Positions 1 to 8,209 of a stretch of DNA of 47,947 bases are shown piece by piece (the first letter of the stretch is position 1; the number at the start of each line of letters is the position of its first letter). Location of the stretch: NCBI GenBank assembly GCA_030612725.1, contig JAUWNJ010000023.1, positions 1-47,947 of the forward strand, in the 5' to 3' direction. A model generated the notes under the pieces. The model did not search any database. It saw only the letters and a program-made list of their open reading frames with translations, and was not told where the DNA came from. A program made the position numbers and the translations under genes. Origin of the DNA: Planctomycetales bacterium (GTDB taxonomy: Bacteria; Planctomycetota; Phycisphaerae; SM23-33).

Positions 1-1
1 C

Positions 2-169
2 GCCCCGTCCGACACGCCAGCACCAGGCACGCCCCACACGCCCCCCGCCGCCAAGCCCGAGAAGCCACCGCCCGCCCAGGGTGATACGCCGCCGCCCGTC
101 AAGGCCGATACGCCGCCACCTGCCGAGGTTGATACGCCGCCACCTGCCGCTGCATTAGAAGCGGAATAA
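2..169 (+). CDS. C-terminal end of an unidentified proline-rich protein (5' end outside window)
   Basis: An open frame enters from the left edge and stops with TAA at 167-169, giving about 55 residues. The tail is almost only Pro, Thr, Ala, Asp and Lys and includes three repeats of DTPPP. Such tails are usually disordered linkers or envelope-spanning segments of secreted or membrane proteins, but the folded part lies outside the window and no function can be assigned. Frame choice rests on the in-phase 24-base repeat and the uninterrupted frame; no start codon is visible. Confidence 0.6.
   Translation, partial: APSDTPAPGTPHTPPAAKPEKPPPAQGDTPPPVKADTPPPAEVDTPPPAAALEAE
83..154 (+). repeat. Three tandem 24-base units encoding DTPPP-type octapeptides
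   Basis: Units at 83-106, 107-130 and 131-154 each begin GATACGCCGCC. They encode DTPPPVKA, DTPPPAEV and DTPPPAAA at the end of the partial gene. Units 2 and 3 are nearly identical in their first 19 bases, so the array looks recently expanded. Confidence 0.85.
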
Positions 170-378
170 TCCCAGGCGATATAATATAATACCACCGTCG
201 CATCAAGTTTGTGCGCCGGGTATAAGTATTCCAGTTTTCATTTTACACCCTTGCCTTTGCGTACATTCCGGGCGTTTGCTGGTTTCAAACGGAACCTTAC
301 AGGATACGCCCCCAATCCTTCGGATGGAATTTGCCCTCCAGGGTTACGGGGTCAAAGGCTTTTATTGCTCAAAAACGC

Positions 379-407
379 TTGAAAAAGAAGTTCGACGGTG
401 ATATATG
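379..407 (+). promoter_or_regulatory. Promoter of the tRNA-Arg gene
   Basis: TTGAAA at 379-384 and TATATG at 402-407 are separated by 17 bases, a good sigma70-type spacing. Transcription would start near 414, about 11 bases before the mature tRNA 5' end. Confidence 0.6.
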
Positions 408-424
408 AAGTAACTGAACGTCGG

Positions 425-498
<74 letters not shown>

Positions 499-503
499 GT
501 TTC

Positions 504-535
504 AGAACCCCTTGTCAAACAAGGGGTTCTTTTTT
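504..535 (+). terminator. Rho-independent terminator after tRNA-Arg
   Basis: A perfect 11-bp stem, AGAACCCCTTG (504-514) with CAAGGGGTTCT (520-530), has a 5-base loop and is followed by TTTTT. It lies 6 bases after the tRNA. The stop codon of the integrase remnant on the opposite strand falls in its loop. Confidence 0.93.
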
Positions 536-805
536 GCCCTTTCGACCCCTCTGGCCCGGAAAATACCGTTTTTGCCCAAAGTGCGTCAAAAGTGGATCGG
601 TCGGGTCGGCTTTGGGGATTCCCGTCAGGACCGCTGACTGTACCGCCTGGGCCTTGCTCAAGTCCTCGGGCTGGACAGAAAGATAGAACTGCTGGGTCGT
701 CTTAATGTCGCTGTGGTCGGCCAACTGCTGGACCACATGAATGGGGAAGGTCCCGACCCATCCGTATCTGTCGAGATTCCTGCGGGGCGAAGATGGGTTC
801 TGCAA
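515..805 (-). pseudogene. Tyrosine recombinase (phage-type integrase), C-terminal remnant
   Basis: The 96-residue frame contains FPIHVVQQLADHSDIKTTQQ followed by FYLSV, the C-terminal part of the catalytic domain of tyrosine recombinases: the late His (in HSD) and the nucleophile Tyr (in FYLSV). The normal stop region is present. The core-binding domain and the first half of the catalytic domain, including the first Arg and the HxxR box (usually in a DLRRSCIT-like stretch), are missing. The first ~20 residues match nothing recognisable and are probably degenerate sequence. The remnant reads toward the tRNA and ends inside its terminator, the usual place for an integrase of a tRNA-integrated element. 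It cannot be an active recombinase alone. Confidence 0.82.
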
Positions 806-1380
806 TTTACGGAAGGTAATCTGAAGAATTGACTAACCGGAGAACCTACGGAAAATATGTTCCCACAATCGTTGGGACGATAACCGGCGTGGCTTGGTGT
901 TGACGAATTGTCCTTGCGGACAAGAAATGGTGGGGATTGGACTTTTGGGGGGTTTGGGCGGTTTGGGGGGTTTGGGCTTTTTAGGGGATTTCATTAACGG
1001 GCCCGTAGTCATATGCCGATAAGCATGAAGATAAGGATAAAAAGGGGTCGGAACCCTAAGCGGCACCAGGGATATGTGGGCGATTTGCTTCCCACGCATT
1101 TGCCGCGGAAGATGCCTGTTTTGCTGGAAAAAGAGCTACATCTACGATCCGTAAGCGGTTCACTCGGCGGCAGCAAGTACGTCATGGGATTCTGTCCCAC
1201 AACCCCGCCGTTGGATTCCTTTGCCTCATCAACCCATCGGACAATGTCATTTCCAGCGCATCTCGAGCGAGAGACATCGTGCGGCGAAGCATCATATTTG
1301 CCTGTTTGCGCTCCAGATAGTTGGAGTTTTCATGCTTTTCAAGAGAAAGCCGGCGTGGAACCTCCAGCAGGAGAGGACCA
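806..1380. other. Gene-poor stretch between integrase remnant and exopolysaccharide locus
   Basis: No convincing gene was found on either strand. Short open frames here are low-complexity or lack recognisable domains and ribosome sites. The stretch holds a G-rich run (947-976) and, near its right end, the small hairpin CTCCA/TGGAG about 60 bases before the first gene of the locus. It must contain the promoter and untranslated leader of that locus unless transcription starts further left, but no clear -35/-10 pair could be picked. Confidence 0.55.
947..976 (+). other. G-quadruplex-type motif
   Basis: Four G runs of 6, 3, 6 and 3 bases are separated by TTT, CGGTTT and TTT, satisfying the canonical four-run pattern with short loops. 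The run is partly an internal duplication (GGGGGGTTTGGG occurs twice). On the opposite strand it would encode a KPPKPP tract, which could mean decayed coding sequence instead. Confidence 0.6.
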
Positions 1381-1929
1381 ATGAAAATCGAGAGCCCTGG
1401 ACTTTTCATCACATCGGCCGTTGCGTCGGTTGTTGTGGTGTCCGCAGCCGTGGCGATGTATGTTTCCGCGGCGTCCAATACCGTCGCTTCCGCTCCGGTA
1501 ACAGCCCTCGATTTGAGTAGCCCCAAGGTGGTCCAGGCAGCGATGGAGTTCGACCCGTTCGATTTTGGGAACGTGGTACCCGAAGCTGGCCCACGACCGG
1601 AGGCTGGCGATGCCCTTTTGGCATCGGTTAGCCGGCAACCCACCGATCCCCCGGCAGCCGGGGGCGAGAATGCGCCGAAGGCTGATCCCTCTGGCGAAAG
1701 AGTGCCGACCGACGATAAAACGAAGACTGCGAGTTCCAGGCAGACCGCGGCGCAGAAAGGCGACATCAATGCCGTGAAGACCACCGCGAAGACTACGGGC
1801 AAGATGAAGTTAGGCCTCGGCGCTGCTGTCGCAGGGGGTGTTGCTGTGGTGGGCGTCAGCGCTGTAGCCCTGAGAATCACCCTGAGCGACGATTCGAAAA
1901 CCGTTGTCCGCAGTCCGTCAACGCCGTGA
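1381..1929 (+). CDS. Small membrane protein of unknown function, first gene of the exopolysaccharide locus
   Basis: 182 residues. The ATG at 1381 is preceded by GGAGAGGA; an in-frame ATG at 1321 lacks a good site and would precede the hydrophobic segment with a charged stretch. Residues ~8-32 are hydrophobic (signal anchor or signal peptide), a polar Pro/Ala/Asp-rich middle follows, and residues ~142-164 form a second Gly/Ala/Val-rich hydrophobic segment near the C-terminus. This suggests a double-anchored or hairpin protein exposing its middle outside the cytoplasm. No family was recognised. It lies 233 bases upstream of the polysaccharide export lipoprotein on the same strand, so a role as an accessory of the assembly machinery is only an inference from position. 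Confidence 0.7.
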   Translation: MKIESPGLFITSAVASVVVVSAAVAMYVSAASNTVASAPVTALDLSSPKVVQAAMEFDPFDFGNVVPEAGPRPEAGDALLASVSRQPTDPPAAGGENAPKADPSGERVPTDDKTKTASSRQTAAQKGDINAVKTTAKTTGKMKLGLGAAVAGGVAVVGVSAVALRITLSDDSKTVVRSPSTP

Positions 1930-1996
1930 CGAGCAAGTCGGCGACAGGATGTCGTAGAGAAAGAACAAGGAACCGTGTGCTCAGGGGCGGCATGTG

Positions 1997-2019
1997 CCGG
2001 GCTGCTCTCGGCAGGCCGG
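1997..2019 (+). promoter_or_regulatory. Leader hairpin before the export gene
   Basis: CCGGGCTGC (1997-2005) pairs with GCAGGCCGG (2011-2019) with one mismatch and a 5-base loop, inside the 233-base gap between the first two genes of the locus. No T-run follows, so it is not an intrinsic terminator. It might act in RNA processing, pausing or translation control. Confidence 0.3.
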
Positions 2020-2162
2020 TGTGGCGCACGTTAAAACATGGGACTGTAACAATGGAACAGATCAGAACGAATGCGACAGACAGGGCATTGGTGCAGGTTA
2101 CAAGTATGGAACTGAGCTCGACAAGGCACAATGACCGTCATGGACGGGGGATACCGGCGGCA

Positions 2163-3191
2163 ATGAAGATAATTTCTCTTGTCGCGGCGATAGCCCTTTC
2201 CGTCCTCCTGAACGGTTGCGGCCCCAGGCATGAGCAATCCGACATGGAGCTCAGCGCCTTTGAGAAGGCGGGCCCCGTGCGTTTCAACGTTGAATGTAAG
2301 CAGGCTCTGCCAGTGCGGATGTCCAGCGGGCCGTACCGGTTTGTCCCCGGCGATCTGGTAGAGTTTCAGATGCCGGCAGTCGTCAGCCTGCTACCGGACA
2401 GGGACGGTGACGATACGAAGCCTTACAGGTGCCGGGTTGACTCGGCAGGGCGAATTGTTCTTCCCATCATCGGGAACCAGAAGGTCGCGGGCAAGACGCT
2501 CTCGGAAGTCGAGGCCGATATTGCGAATCTGTATTATCCCAAGTATGTTCGCCAGGAGCCGAGTATTGTCGTCAGCGTAGTCGAGTACCGCCTCTCATCT
2601 CTCTCTGTAGCAGGAGCAGTGAAATGTCCCGGTATCTACCGGTTTCACAGTAATGAGATGACGCTGATCGCGGCGCTCATGAAGGCTGGGGGTATTGTCG
2701 AAGGCGGGGCGACGGTCATCCACATCAGCGAATCGAGTTCCAATAGCAAACGGTCCCGTACGATTTCTGTGCTGAACATGAACATACCCGCCAGGGACGT
2801 GCAACTCGCCGACGGCGATACGATTATCGTTGAGGCGATGGAACCCCGGACCGTCGCTGTAGTCGGGTTGGTGAACAAGCCCGGCTCGTTCCCCTGGCGT
2901 CCCAGGGTTCGATGCACCGTTATGGACGCACTTGCTTTGGCGGGCGGGGTCAACGACTTGGCCGATCCGCAGTATGCCAGGGTTTACAGGCAGGACGCCG
3001 GTGGTGAGATTGTGTCATTGCTGATCAGGCTCAACGGTCCCTCTGCTGCCGGCGCCGGTAAGCTCCATCTTAAACCCGGCGACATCGTCGCCGTCGAACA
3101 GACCCCGCGAACGCGAACGCGATTGTTCCTGTCGCAGATCATTCGAATGGGACTCGGCGTGAATGCCGGGGCGAGTGTGGGTGGGCCTTAG
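2163..3191 (+). CDS. Polysaccharide export lipoprotein, Wza-like
   Basis: 342 residues. It begins with a lipoprotein signal, hydrophobic residues 3-16 followed by LLNGC with Cys19 as the lipidated residue, which decides the ATG at 2163 over longer in-frame starts at 1926 (GTG overlapping the preceding stop) and 2052. A Poly_export (PES) domain runs from about YRFVPGDLVEFQMP to the EPSIVVSVVEY strand. Two SLBB beta-grasp repeats follow (LSVAGAVKCPGIYRF and VAVVGLVNKPGSFPW). In this family the protein forms the outer-membrane or periplasmic ring through which capsule or exopolysaccharide leaves the cell, in contact with the Wzc-like partner encoded next. The size is normal. Confidence in the family is high; the exact polymer is unknown. 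Confidence 0.92.
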   Translation: MKIISLVAAIALSVLLNGCGPRHEQSDMELSAFEKAGPVRFNVECKQALPVRMSSGPYRFVPGDLVEFQMPAVVSLLPDRDGDDTKPYRCRVDSAGRIVLPIIGNQKVAGKTLSEVEADIANLYYPKYVRQEPSIVVSVVEYRLSSLSVAGAVKCPGIYRFHSNEMTLIAALMKAGGIVEGGATVIHISESSSNSKRSRTISVLNMNIPARDVQLADGDTIIVEAMEPRTVAVVGLVNKPGSFPWRPRVRCTVMDALALAGGVNDLADPQYARVYRQDAGGEIVSLLIRLNGPSAAGAGKLHLKPGDIVAVEQTPRTRTRLFLSQIIRMGLGVNAGASVGGP

Positions 3192-3250
3192 ATGTTTGCA
3201 CCCTTGGCGCCGTTTGATGCTCAAGGTCGGATACACGGAAAGGAAAACCG

Positions 3251-5512
3251 TTGAATACTGAAAAGACTTCCGATATCGTGCGAGTATCGCGTTGGTCGAT
3301 GGAGCCTCGACGGGTTCCCTCAACGGCGATTGAGGTAGTCTCCCCATCTGAACCTCTCGTGCCTCGCTACAGCGTTCTGAAAGTCCTCTGGCGACGTCGG
3401 TGGCTTGTGCTGCTCTCGATCATGGCGTGCGTAGGCGCGGGCATCGTCTATCTTTCCGAGGCAACTCCGATCTATTCAAGCTCGTCCCGACTGCTCGTGG
3501 AGCAGACGGGGCCTAAGGTTATCGTAACCAGCGACGGCTTTACGGCGCAGTCGAAGAACTATCTCTATACGCAATGCGAACTGCTGAAATCGACTCCGAT
3601 CCTCTCGGGAACGGTAAATCTGCTTGCACCAAGGAAGATGTTGACCTTCGGCGGGATGACCGATGGCGTAGCCTTCCTGAAGGCGAATGTGCAGGCGTCC
3701 GTCGGCAGGGCCGACGACATCATCACGGTGTCGCTGGAGTCTCCCTACCCGCAGGAAGCCGCAGAGATCGTGAACGCAATCGTGGAGTCGTACGTTACAT
3801 ACCAGTCCAGCCAACAGCGGAACACAGCAGCCGAGATACTGAAGATCCTTCAGCGGGAGAAGGTGCGTCGGGACGCTGAACTGAAACAGTGCTTCAAGGC
3901 CGCCATGGCCTTCAAACGAGAGAACGAGGTCGTCTCTTTCGGGACCGACGACAGCAATATCATCATCAAGCGCCTGGACATGTTGTCGAACGCACTTACG
4001 CAAGCCGAGATATCGCTGATGGAGGTGAAGGCCCGATGCGAATCGACCGAGGCCCTTCTGTCCGATCCGCACAGAATCCTGCACCTGAAGGGCCAGTTGT
4101 TCACCGGTCAGGGAGCCGCGCCTCCGGAAACCGGCACGCTGGAGGAGAAAAGAAGCCGGTTGAGGCTGCAACTCATTGCGCTCCAGCAGAAGTGCACCGA
4201 GGACCACCCGTCGATTCGGACAATAAATCTGAAGTTGAAGCAACTTGACAAGCAAGAGAAGAAACACGTCCGTGAATTGGCGGAAGCCCATCTGGGCTGG
4301 CTGAAACAGCAGGCCGTCGCCGCCGAGAGTCGTGTCGAGGACCTCGACAAGTCGCTCGAAACGCAGCGAAAACTTGCGCAGGATCTGAACTCCAAAGCGG
4401 TCCAATACGCGATGCTGAAGGCGGAGCGGAAGCGGGCGGAACGCATATGCGACATTCTGGACAGCCGGATCAAAGAAATCGACATCACCAATGACGGGGG
4501 GGCGCTTAACATCAGTCTTCTCGAAACGGCCCACCCTGCGAACACGCCGTCCAAACCGCAGAAAGCGCAGATCATGGGCATCGCCCTTACGCTGGGGATG
4601 CTCCTGGGTGTCAGCCTGGCGCTTATTGGCGAATGGATGGATCACCGTCTCAAGTCGGCAGAAGAAATCTCCGAGGCGTTGGGACTTCCAGTACTCGGTG
4701 TCGTGCCTCTGCAGGCGGGCAAGAAAGAATTTGCTTGTGTGGCCAAGGCGGTCGATCTTGAGCCAACCTCGCAGGCGGCAGAGGCGTACCGGACAATTCG
4801 TACAGCCCTCTACTTTGGCGCTCCCGACATCAAGACCAAGACACTGCTGGTTACGTCGCCCGCGCCGAAAGATGGAAAGAGCACGCTGGTTAGTAATCTG
4901 GGCGTGGCTATGGCCCGTGCCGGACAGAAGGTGATTATTCTGGATGCCGACTTCCGCGAGCCGAGTCAGCAGAACATCTTTGAAATTGACGCAGAGACTC
5001 CCGGTGTTACGAATGTGTTGGTTGACGACGGGTCTATGGACGACACGATTGTGCGGACAAACATCGAGGGTCTGGACATCTTGCCGTGCGGAAAGATACC
5101 CCCCAATGCTTCGGAGATACTGAACAGCCAGGCGTTCGGCAATCTGCTCACCGAGCTTTCTCAGCGGTACGACCGCGTTCTGGTCGATGCGCCTCCGGTT
5201 CTCTCTCTAGCGGACTCGCGCATCCTGGGCGCGAGGTGCGATGCGACCCTGTTGGTGCTCCGTGCCGACAAGTCCAAGCGCAAGCCGTCTCAACAGGCCG
5301 TCGAATCCCTGTTGAGTGTGGGCGCGCGAATCCTCGGAGTTGTCGTCAACGGCGTCAACAGCCGCAAGCGAGGATACGGGTATGGCGACTACGGCTACGG
5401 CTATGGCTACGGCTATGGCTATGGCTACGGTCATTCCGGCAGGGAACTGGTAACCAAGGCAGACAATTCCCGACAATCCGGTAACGAGATCGAAGCGGAC
5501 AACGCGGCGTAG
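3251..5512 (+). CDS. Chain-length determinant and tyrosine autokinase (Wzc/BY-kinase type)
   Basis: 753 residues. The TTG at 3251 follows GGAAAGGA closely; ATG 3299 is a possible internal start. An N-terminal Wzz domain has a first membrane helix around residues 50-70 (RRRWLVLLSIMACVGAGIVY), a long periplasmic coiled-coil region and a second helix near residues 438-460. The cytoplasmic kinase domain has Walker A (APKDGKST, K543), Walker A' (VIILDADFREP) and Walker B (VLVDAPP, D646). The C-terminal tail is a GY run with nine tyrosines between residues 709 and 726, the expected autophosphorylation cluster but unusually regular. In the family, cycles of tail phosphorylation control oligomerisation and polymer length together with the Wza partner. 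Kinase and Wzz parts are fused, as in Proteobacteria. Confidence 0.95.
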   Translation: MNTEKTSDIVRVSRWSMEPRRVPSTAIEVVSPSEPLVPRYSVLKVLWRRRWLVLLSIMACVGAGIVYLSEATPIYSSSSRLLVEQTGPKVIVTSDGFTAQSKNYLYTQCELLKSTPILSGTVNLLAPRKMLTFGGMTDGVAFLKANVQASVGRADDIITVSLESPYPQEAAEIVNAIVESYVTYQSSQQRNTAAEILKILQREKVRRDAELKQCFKAAMAFKRENEVVSFGTDDSNIIIKRLDMLSNALTQAEISLMEVKARCESTEALLSDPHRILHLKGQLFTGQGAAPPETGTLEEKRSRLRLQLIALQQKCTEDHPSIRTINLKLKQLDKQEKKHVRELAEAHLGWLKQQAVAAESRVEDLDKSLETQRKLAQDLNSKAVQYAMLKAERKRAERICDILDSRIKEIDITNDGGALNISLLETAHPANTPSKPQKAQIMGIALTLGMLLGVSLALIGEWMDHRLKSAEEISEALGLPVLGVVPLQAGKKEFACVAKAVDLEPTSQAAEAYRTIRTALYFGAPDIKTKTLLVTSPAPKDGKSTLVSNLGVAMARAGQKVIILDADFREPSQQNIFEIDAETPGVTNVLVDDGSMDDTIVRTNIEGLDILPCGKIPPNASEILNSQAFGNLLTELSQRYDRVLVDAPPVLSLADSRILGARCDATLLVLRADKSKRKPSQQAVESLLSVGARILGVVVNGVNSRKRGYGYGDYGYGYGYGYGYGYGHSGRELVTKADNSRQSGNEIEADNAA

Positions 5513-5532
5513 GGCATTGCGACAGTGGTGAT

Positions 5533-8079
5533 ATGGAAAAAACAGGCTCATTTCGGCGACAACGGCGCACACCGTCCAGAACTTATACCGCCCAGCGTGT
5601 GGATGTCCACTGTCATTGCCTCCCCGGTCTGGACCAGACCATAGACAGATTATCCATCTGCTTCGACGGCGTGATCGAATGCCTGATGGCGACCCTGCTG
5701 GCGTTCATGCCATTCGCATTCGGCGTCGCCGATGCCTGGGGCGAGGAGGTTGTCGTCCTGATTTCCGGGGTCATGGTCGCATGCCTTCTCCTGAAGGTCG
5801 TTTTCGTTCGCCGCGCCTCGCTTGTGTGGACGTGGGCCTACGTTCCCCTTGGCCTGTTTCTACTACTGGTTGTGGTTCAACTGGTTCCGCTGCCGCAGGG
5901 TGTTCTGGCCGCCATCACGCCCAACACGGTGGCGATGAAAACGAACCTGTCCGGTATCCTGTCGAAGCCGTCGGAAACGGGCATGACGATTTCTTTCTAC
6001 TCGCTGGCGACAGAGCGGGCACTTCGCCTGGCGTTGGCGGTCTCGGCGGTCTTCGTCGTTACGGTCAACGTGTATCGGCGGGCGAACCAGATCAAGAGGT
6101 TGCTGGCGGTAGTCGTGATCGTCGGCGGGGCGGTAGCGTTGCTGGCTATGGCGCAGATCGCCACCAACGCCCACAAGATATACTGGTGCGTCCCCGCCGT
6201 GGCGACAGGCGGCCCATACGTCAATCGCAACAACTACTGTCAGTTCATGAACCTGTCGGTGGGGGCTGCCCTGGGTTTGCTTCTGGTGTACCTCAAGAGG
6301 GGATTCCATCGGACGCCCGTCGTACTATCGCGGGCGGTCGAACGACTGGGCGCGAAGGAACTTCGTCCGGCGTGGTATCTGTCGGGGATGATTGTCCTGG
6401 CCGTCGCCTCGATCTTTCTGTCGCTGAGCCGCGGGGGGATGATCTCTCTGCTGGTTGCCTGGGGAGTTACGATAGCGGTGCTAGGCCTGAAGCGACGCCT
6501 CGACAAGTGGGGCTGGGTTATGTGTGCGCTGACCGTCGGTGCCTTCGCGTGCGTGCTCTATGTCGGATTCGACTCGGTTTACGATCGCCTCGCGAGCCTG
6601 CGGAATCTCCAGGAAGACACGGGTCGTTGGCATCTTTTGCGGGACAGCGCACGCGCCTGGGCTGCATTCCCGCTGGTCGGCGCGGGCCTGGGGGTGCACG
6701 AGTACATCTATCCGATATTCGACCAATCCACGATCCTCGCTACTGCCAGTCATGTCGAGAACGAGTACGTGCAGATGGCGGAAGAGACAGGTATCGCCGG
6801 GCTGGTTCTCATTGGAGCATTCGCGGCGGTCATTCTGCGGAGCTACTTACGATGTCTCTGGAAGCATCGCTCCGTCAGCGGCGCGGTCGCCATCGGACTC
6901 GGTGCGGGCCTTCTGGCAGTCCTGATCCAGAGCGTGTGTGATTTCGGTCTGCATTTACCGTCGAACGCTGTTCTTGCGGTGGCGTTCTGCGGGCTTCTGG
7001 TGACGATGTCGCGAGCCGACTTACCGTACCGCGAGGAGACGCCGAATCGACGAAGCACCGCTGCCCGGAGGTGGGGGGCCGTCATCTGCATGTTGGGATT
7101 AGCGGGTGTTTGGGGCTGGGCTGTAACCGGGGCGCACGCAGCAAGTCGAGCGGATGAATCCTGGGACAAGGCGCAGCGGCTTGAGAAGCAGATGCGAGAG
7201 GAGAACTGGGTCGTCGCAGATGCGGACTACGTAAGGCTGATAGACCTGACCCGGGAGGCGACCCGACGGCAGCCTGGGAACGTTGTTTACCGATATTGGC
7301 TGAACGCACACCGTTGGCGCGCCGTCAGCCGAATTACCGAACCGAAAACCGGAAAGACAATCATCGGCCCCGTGGCTCTGCGGACTGCCAAGGCCGTCGT
7401 CGCGGACCTTGAACACGCCTATACCCTCTGTCCCACGTTCGGACCGAGCTATTCGCTGGTCGGTCAGTTGAGAATGTTTGTGCTCGACGATCCTCAGGGG
7501 GCGGATTTGATTCGAAAAGGACGCGCCTTGGCGCCGTGCAATCCCGCAGCCTGCCTTGCCGAAGGGGTCCTTGACGCTTGCGAAGGGAACACCGCCGCAT
7601 CTCTGGCGACGTTTCAGCGAACGCTGGCGCTGAAGGGGATTTGGTTCGAGCGGATCATCAATATCTGCGTGTTCCAGCTTGATCGACCAGACATGGCTGT
7701 CGAGATTGCCGCCGGCGAGGTTGGGCGGCTTCTGTTTGTTGCTAACATTCTCGAAGGGCGGCACAAGACCGATCTGGCTGCGAAGGCCCGGACCGAAGCG
7801 ACCACCTTGCTGCTTAACCAGTGCGATTCGCCGGATGCGACGGCGTGGATGCTGGTCAAAGCGGCAGACATCTGTCTCCAGAACAAGGAATATGAGCGGG
7901 CGGCGACGTACTACCGACGTGCGCTATCTCGTGAATGCGGTAATGTTACGTGGCGCCTGAATTTTGCCAAGGCGCTCGCTGCAATGGGACAGGTGTCCCA
8001 GGCCAGGGAACAGGCAGGCATTTGCCTTAAGCTGATGCCGGGAATGCCTGAGGCCAAACGTCTGGTCGCCGGTTTGTGA
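5533..8079 (+). CDS. O-antigen ligase/polymerase-type membrane protein with C-terminal TPR region
   Basis: 848 residues. The first ~520 are strongly hydrophobic with about 12 predicted membrane helices. They contain the Wzy_C/O-antigen ligase signature: the LSLSRGGMISL segment and, after a short loop, the periplasmic stretch with VGAGLGVHEY and HVENEYVQMAEETGIAG. After the last helix (residues ~515-540) comes a ~300-residue soluble part with TPR-like helices (e.g. NKEYERAATYYRRALSRE near the end). This ligase-TPR architecture is known from exopolysaccharide loci; the helical domain probably faces outside and recruits partners. It lies 20 bases after the kinase gene. Whether it polymerises repeat units or ligates chains to a carrier cannot be told from sequence. 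The ATG at 5533 is the only good start, although its ribosome site is weak. Confidence 0.87.
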   Translation: MEKTGSFRRQRRTPSRTYTAQRVDVHCHCLPGLDQTIDRLSICFDGVIECLMATLLAFMPFAFGVADAWGEEVVVLISGVMVACLLLKVVFVRRASLVWTWAYVPLGLFLLLVVVQLVPLPQGVLAAITPNTVAMKTNLSGILSKPSETGMTISFYSLATERALRLALAVSAVFVVTVNVYRRANQIKRLLAVVVIVGGAVALLAMAQIATNAHKIYWCVPAVATGGPYVNRNNYCQFMNLSVGAALGLLLVYLKRGFHRTPVVLSRAVERLGAKELRPAWYLSGMIVLAVASIFLSLSRGGMISLLVAWGVTIAVLGLKRRLDKWGWVMCALTVGAFACVLYVGFDSVYDRLASLRNLQEDTGRWHLLRDSARAWAAFPLVGAGLGVHEYIYPIFDQSTILATASHVENEYVQMAEETGIAGLVLIGAFAAVILRSYLRCLWKHRSVSGAVAIGLGAGLLAVLIQSVCDFGLHLPSNAVLAVAFCGLLVTMSRADLPYREETPNRRSTAARRWGAVICMLGLAGVWGWAVTGAHAASRADESWDKAQRLEKQMREENWVVADADYVRLIDLTREATRRQPGNVVYRYWLNAHRWRAVSRITEPKTGKTIIGPVALRTAKAVVADLEHAYTLCPTFGPSYSLVGQLRMFVLDDPQGADLIRKGRALAPCNPAACLAEGVLDACEGNTAASLATFQRTLALKGIWFERIINICVFQLDRPDMAVEIAAGEVGRLLFVANILEGRHKTDLAAKARTEATTLLLNQCDSPDATAWMLVKAADICLQNKEYERAATYYRRALSRECGNVTWRLNFAKALAAMGQVSQAREQAGICLKLMPGMPEAKRLVAGL

Positions 8080-8209
8080 ACGTAATGATCGGCGATCAGG
8101 ACTCAACTGAATATAGCGCAGCCTGCTCAGAACGGGCGTTGAAAAAACCTTGTCGGTACGCCGACGGGGACGGAGTGCGCGCCGCAGCCGGCGGGTAAGG
8201 GATATTGAC

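Noticed and set aside
83-154. CRISPR-like array
   Set aside because: Units are contiguous without spacers and in frame with a coding region; no cas genes are present in the window.
833-1099. Pro/Lys-rich 88-codon minus-strand frame
   Set aside because: The KPPKPP tract is explained by the G-rich run; flanking residues match nothing and no start site is visible. It could be decayed coding sequence, but this cannot be supported.
1013-1384. 123-codon + strand frame before the first exopolysaccharide gene
   Set aside because: No ribosome site, no domain and a composition unlike the real genes; it overlaps the leader of the locus.
1930-2162. N-terminal extension of the export protein from GTG 1926 or ATG 2052
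   Set aside because: A clean lipoprotein signal with LLNGC starts at 2163; an extension would place it internally.
3476-4645. 389-codon open frame on the minus strand
   Set aside because: It lies fully opposite the tyrosine kinase gene, whose domains are unambiguous; the antisense protein has no recognisable domain.
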